From positions 83,607,178-83,671,177 of the forward strand of contig CM050449.1 of assembly GCA_027563935.2 (NCBI GenBank): a stretch of DNA of 64,000 bases. The letters run 5' to 3'. This DNA is from Costus lasius (taxonomy: Eukaryota; Streptophyta; Magnoliopsida; Zingiberales; Costaceae). Position numbers and translations under genes: made by a program. Positions 59,300 to 64,000 of the stretch are shown one piece after another. The notes beneath the pieces are model-generated. The model made no database searches, was not told where the DNA came from, and saw only the letters and a list, made by a program, of their open reading frames with translations. Every line of letters begins with the position of its first letter. The stretch's first letter is position 1.

Positions 59300-61535
59300 T
59301 CTCAATGTGTTATGCACTGATTTTTGGAAATCGCTAAACAACAAACCCAAATCGAATTCGATTCGATTATCAGCGTCCAGCTCAGCGTGGGGACGCACAG
59401 TGCGTGTGCGCTGGAATTTCCACTTTCCCTCATGGCTTCACGAGGCCTATCGCCCGCGTGCTCCCTCCTCCCCTTTATTTCCTCTGCCCCGCCACCTGCT
59501 TTCTCCATCAACGCACGCCATCTCCTCTCGCGCGCAAGCAATGCCTCTCCTCCACGCCCTTCTTCCTCCTTCACGCGAATGTCGCGAGAGTTGGTACCTA
59601 CGACGTGTTTCTTCCATGGCTGGTCGGCTGACGAAGCCGCCTGCCCCCATCTGTGCGCACCGCCCTCCTCGTCCTTCTTTTCGGCCGGTCAGCTTCCACC
59701 CCCACCCGCCTTCGTCTCCTTCTGGCTGACGAGTTCTAGAAGCCACCACGCACTCGCGCCAACAACGTTGTCTATCCTCCTTCCGCTCCTCCTACGTGAT
59801 TCAGAGCTCCTTCCTGCGTCGCTCCTCTTCGTTTCTGCGACGTTGCCTCCTCCTTCTCTGGCGCCGGCGACATGCTCCAGCGGGGGTGACGACGAGCCTG
59901 TGAACCTTCCCTCTTTCCAGTCTGATTCCCGGCTGGGTGTGAATTTTCTGCACTTCTGTTCCGGCAGTGCAGTTACTATTCCAGCCATACCCTGCCAACT
60001 CCGGCGATCCTCCGGTGACCTTTGATAATATAGAACTTGGCCGACATGTTTTTCCTCCTATTCCAGCTACTCTGACCTTGCTATGAACTCGGTATTACTG
60101 TTCCAGCGGGAATTTCCAGCGAACCCTGCAATTTGCACCGACGCATATTCGGGTTGGTTCTCGCGTGCTCCGACAACCTACGGTGGCTAACGTTCGCACG
60201 TGGCTGCGAACTAGGTTAGTACCCTAAACCCCGCTTATACCTACGCTGTAGAACTGCATGCGGTTTAGGATTTAAATGACACATACGTTAACACCTGCAT
60301 GTTGTAATACCAATTTCTATATGTTTTAAGGTTCAACGGTTATAGACGCATAGACACTATTCATATACGTATATCAGGTTGGTTCTTAGCGCAACACTGC
60401 ATTTCGAGGTAGGGTCTTCCTCCTGTCTTTGTTTACGATGCCAAATGCATTATCTAATTAGGGGCACCTGGCTTTTAGTTCCATCCATTGATTTGTCTCT
60501 ATTAGTCCATTGTAGTCCTGCCCTGTCCTATTATTCATACATATGCCTGTATACTTTCTGTTTTTATGCTGTTGTTTACACCTTATGCCATGTGATATGA
60601 TGTATATTTGTGGCTCTATATGAGCACCCGTTGGGCCCTGTGAGTGGGCTGACATGATCTCTTGAGCCCCACTTCCCGGGCTGTTCATGATGTTATTTTT
60701 CGGTCGTGTCTGAGGCGAGGATGGAGCTGGACGACTGATGTTGAATACCGTGTGTGATGGGGGTGTATGTACGAGGTTTCTTTCTAGGCCTGACTGCTGT
60801 TTTGCCGTGGTTCGCGCGACCACTGGCTCGTTGTTTGATGTCGATGGGAGATAGCCCCGACTCGTCGTTTATCGACTTCGGGATGGTCGGTGTTGGACAC
60901 TACACCGATGGGCTACTGACGAGCAACCGTCCCCTCTGGTTGAGCTACATTGGGGATCACTCCTCTGTAGTGCAGGTCCTACGGGACACCTTGGCCCCAG
61001 CTCTGTTGTTTTATGGATTGCATGTGCTGTATTTTTTGATATGATGTTGAGTTGTGTTACTTACATTTATTGTTGTACAGACACATAGGATATTGGTAGT
61101 ATTTGTAACTGAACTTTATTATTGTTCATGCATCATCTCCTATTGATATCCCTACTTAGCCCTTCTGGCTAACTCCCTTACTTCCCCTTCTCTTCTAGAT
61201 TCTGACGTGGCTCCCTCTCCTGGAGCGGACTTAAATAGCTAGATTAGTAGCTACCACGGGGAGATGCATTTATGTATTGTTATGTATTTTATTCAGATTA
61301 TGTATTTGAGATGTTGTTGTATTCGGACTTGTATTTCTATATGCCCGGTCGTGGACCGGAAGAGATTGTATTTAGGGATTGTACTATGTGCTTGTACTTT
61401 CTTATTGGTACGGTGGGCTGTATATTTTATATTTGTTGTTTTGGGTATGTTGTTGACTTGGCCCACAGGTTGACCCCGTCGTGCCTTGACATTTGACTAG
61501 TTGGCGTGGGTCCGGTCTCACGTCGGGGCGTGACA
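59300..61535 (+). repeat. 5' LTR of gypsy element K (left end not located)
   Basis: The right end is clear: …CACGTCGGGGCGTGACA at 61535, five bases before a primer site and in front of gag. The GC-rich part at 59400-60020 gives a 233-codon plus-strand frame with Pro/Ser-rich low-complexity content, which I take as non-coding LTR. The start of the LTR was not found and could lie farther left. Confidence 0.55.
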
Positions 61536-61540
61536 ATTTA

Positions 61541-61553
61541 TGGTATCAAAGGC
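61541..61553 (+). promoter_or_regulatory. Primer binding site of K
   Basis: TGGTATCAAAGGC, a variant of the tRNA-Met site TGGTATCAGAGC, between the LTR end and gag. Confidence 0.7.
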
Positions 61554-61690
61554 GAAAGGTCCTAATATAAACCCTGGGATTGGTCTTAAGGATTTAGGAA
61601 TCACTTTAGGAACTTAAGACGTTATTTTGAATATTATTGCTTTTAACCATCCTAACTCTTTCTTAATGACTCGTCCTTATTACAAACAGG

Positions 61691-63010
61691 ATGCCGCGCA
61701 AAAAGAGCAGCACAGGAAAGCTAGCTAATTTGGCGTGGGATGCACTAAATTTACCTCTACACTGGATGTGTAGGAGCAGCCGCTCCAGTGGGACTAGTGC
61801 ACCACCCCTAGTAGCTCCACCAGCTCCGATCCCAACTCCTCCTTCACCAGCCCCTATCATGTGGCTGAAGAAGGGGGTCCTGTAGAGCAACTAGGACCGG
61901 GGGTCGAATATACTGAAGCCTGGATGAACATGTCTGACAAATTTGCAGATTTGGGCTACAAACGGTTTGGGGTCTTAACCCAACCCGTGGAAGGCTATGC
62001 AATGGATCTAGAGTGTGAGGGACACCCTACACATGGTATGTTGTCCCAAAAACCAGCGTGTTGACTTACTGGTTTACTTTCTTATTAGTGACGCCAGGGA
62101 TTGGTGGGATTCCCTCATCTCGACAGTGAGCGACGAATGCTTCGATTGGAATGTTTTCTAGCAATGTTTCACCGCATAGTACTTTCCTGCTTCATTTCGG
62201 GAAAAGATGCGGCACCAATTCTTGAATTTGAAGCAGAATGGCCGGCCAGTGGCTGAATATATTTCAGAATTTCAGAGGCTGTCTAAGATGTTCCCAGAGC
62301 TAATCCCAATGACGTATGACCGCTCCAAGCAATTCATTAAGGGATTAGACCGCCCTATCAAGATATTAGCCCGAAATGCAGATCTGAAAGACTTTTAGGC
62401 GGTTCTTGACACAGCCCGAATGGCAGAAGAATCGGATGAGTCCGATGCACCAAGTGGCTGTAAGGGCAACGCTGTAGCCTCTAGCAGCTGCCGAGACACT
62501 AGGCTTTCAGCGAGTAAGAGCCCACTGACCTCACAAGCCAGTTACTGAGACATGGAAGCGGGCAGGAAATCTTGGGCCCCGTCCTCTATGTCCCAGCGGT
62601 TCATTCGGTCCCCTCCGAGCATGGGTTTCTCGCCCCCTGCTTCTCCCAAGACATGCTACCATTGTGGCCAAGTGGGGCATATTTCTAAGACGTGCCCCTA
62701 CAAGACAAGCCAGTGTCACTATTGCTATGGGTACGGCCACATGAGAAATGAATGCCCTCATTTGGGTGCCTAGCAGCAGCAACAGCAGCAGCTCCCTCAA
62801 GCGTCTTCAAGGGGCTCGCGACAGACTCGCACAAGACCCCCGCGACCTGATCGACATCCCTCTACTCAGCAGAGGGCTCCAGTCCAGCAACCAGGTGCGG
62901 CCTGAGCATATGTCATATCCCAATGGGACGCTCAACGTGCCCCAAATTCAGTGCTATAAGGTATAATTTCTGTATACGGTATTCCTGCATGCTTACTGAT
63001 CGATACCGGG
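61691..63010 (+). pseudogene. Gypsy (chromovirus-type) gag and start of protease, broken
   Basis: ATG at 61691 opens a basic N terminus. At least two frame changes (about 61860 and 62060) and several stops follow. Recognisable parts: YTEAWMNMSDKFADLGYKRF; DARDWWDSLIS near 62090; FREKMRHQFLNLKQNGRPVAEYISEFQRL from about 62190; and two zinc knuckles, CYHCGQVGHISKTC (about 62656-62697) and CHYCYGYGHMRNEC (about 62713-62754). A Gln-rich linker follows, then VYGIPACLLIDTG near 62975-63010, the aspartic protease active site. Sequence ends there because a copia LTR is inserted. The two knuckles and size suggest a Tekay/Del-like chromovirus; this is inferred. Confidence 0.85.
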
Positions 63011-63014
63011 AGAT

Positions 63015-63398
63015 TGTTGGGGTATGCCCTTAAGGCTAATGTTTGAGGCCTTGGGTTATTATCAGTATCATGTATAAACTGAGTATATGTTTATAAAGGC
63101 AATTGTTGTTATTCAGATTGTTGCATTGTCTGCTGCTGTATGTATACCTCTGAGTAATGTCTCAATGATGTTCAGCTTTGCTGACATTCAGAGTTGTCCT
63201 TAGTCGAGATATCTTGGTGAACATGAGACAGCCTTGATATGATTGAGACTAATATGTGTTCTGGTCTTATAGGATGCTACGAGCATGGAATAAGATTTAG
63301 ACACATAGGTGCATTGGATGTACTGGACTGACCCTACTTAGGATATTCAATTGTTTGTCACAATGTGAATAAATCCTTATAAGCAAGCAAGTGGTATA
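63015..63398 (+). repeat. Copia LTR A, first part
   Basis: TGTTGGGGTATGCCC start at 63015 within the K protease codons. It is interrupted after 383 bases by LTR B. More diverged from the family consensus (for example GGTGCATTGG, GATGCTACGAGC) than LTR B, so it is older. Confidence 0.88.
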
Positions 63399-64000
63399 TG
63401 TTGGGGTATGCCCTTAAGGCTAATGTTTGAGGCCTTGGGATTCTATCAGTATCATGTATAAACTCTTATGTTTATAAAGGCGATGGTTGTTATTCAGTTT
63501 GTTACATTGTCTGCTGCAATAAGTGTGCTTCTGAATAATGTCTCAATGCTGTTCAGCTAGGCTGACATGCTCTATGTCCTTAGTCGAGATATCTTGGTGA
63601 ACATGAGACAGCCTTGATATGATTGAGACTAATATGTGTTCTAATCTTATAGGATGCTTCGAGCATGGAATAAGATGTAGACTCATGGGTACATTGGATG
63701 TACTGGACAGACCCTACTAGGATATTCAATTGCTTGTCACAATGTGAATAATCCTTGTTTGCAACAAGTGGCACATGTCCTCTGACTTGAGATCACTTGT
63801 GTTTCTAAATGATGATTGTCATTGTTTTGAGGTAGTTCAATATCATTTGAAACATAATGGTTATAGACTATCTTGGATAATGATCATGAGTCAGGTTAGG
63901 GCACTAGTGATAGATATAGGATTGCCGTCTCCTTGATTGGAGTGTGATGTTCTAAAGGGGCCCCCTCGAATGAGATGATTGAGAAAGTGTATGGCCATAC
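63399..64000 (+). repeat. Copia LTR B, runs off the window
   Basis: Second family LTR starting TGTTGGGG at 63399 inside LTR A after GTATA. Only the first 602 bp are in the window, so solo or full element cannot be decided. Confidence 0.9.

Noticed and set aside
59324..60025. 233-codon plus-strand open frame rich in Pro and Ser
   Set aside because: GC-rich low-complexity text inside what appears to be the K LTR; long frames exist on several strands at once here, so GC bias explains it.

Overview
This is plant nuclear DNA, a gene-poor and heavily nested retrotransposon region. Evidence: several LTR retrotransposons with tRNA-Met-type or tRNA-Asp-type primer binding sites, Ty1/copia polyproteins in the plant order GAG-PR-INT-RT-RNaseH, Athila/Tat-style Ty3/gypsy gag, solo LTRs with perfect 5-bp target-site duplications (TSDs), and long AT-rich spacers. 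I cannot name the species. I found no bacterial genes, no CRISPR array and no host gene that I recognise.

Left block (1-21494). An old minus-strand gypsy element (J: gag debris, primer site, LTR) was hit by a copia LTR, now a solo LTR (LTR0, TSD CTGGT). LTR0 was split by a 9.1-kb plus-strand copia element (E2, 2441-20768, TSD CAATG). E2 was split in its untranslated leader by a second copy of the same family in the opposite orientation (E1, 4782-14047, TSD ATTTA). All breakpoints can be read to the base.

Middle block (21495-52581). After a short 72-bp tandem repeat comes a 30-kb minus-strand gypsy element of Athila/Tat type (G1, 22380-52576, TSD CCCAT). It contains a second gypsy relative (G2), a solo copia LTR (D, TSD CTTTT), a plus-oriented gypsy LTR (E), a nearly intact copia element (E3, 29216-38309, TSD GATGG), and, inside its own 5' LTR, a 2.55-kb gypsy solo LTR (F, TSD TTCAT). 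The 3' LTR of E3 plus about 1 kb of G2 DNA has been amplified into four tandem copies of about 1.71 kb (37472-44296). Their junctions carry a templated filler and microhomology. This is the most unusual structure in the window.

Right block (52582-64000). This is AT-rich spacer with small tandem repeats, two weak gene-like minus-strand stretches, a 600-bp A-rich simple-sequence tract, a cluster of interlocking inverted repeats, and a plus-strand gypsy element (K: LTR end, primer site, broken gag with two zinc knuckles). K is cut at its protease active-site codons by a copia LTR, which is itself cut by another LTR of the same family running off the window end.

The three copia elements are one family with LTRs of about 1.68 kb starting TGTTGGGGTATGCCC. 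Each has a leader of about 1.8 kb and one 1294-residue reading frame broken by one or two nonsense codons, plus a 1-base frameshift in E3. All four copia nonsense codons are C-to-T type changes in CG or CHG contexts, as expected for methylated, silenced elements. LTR pairs of E2 and E3 differ at roughly a dozen sites by eye, so these insertions are recent.
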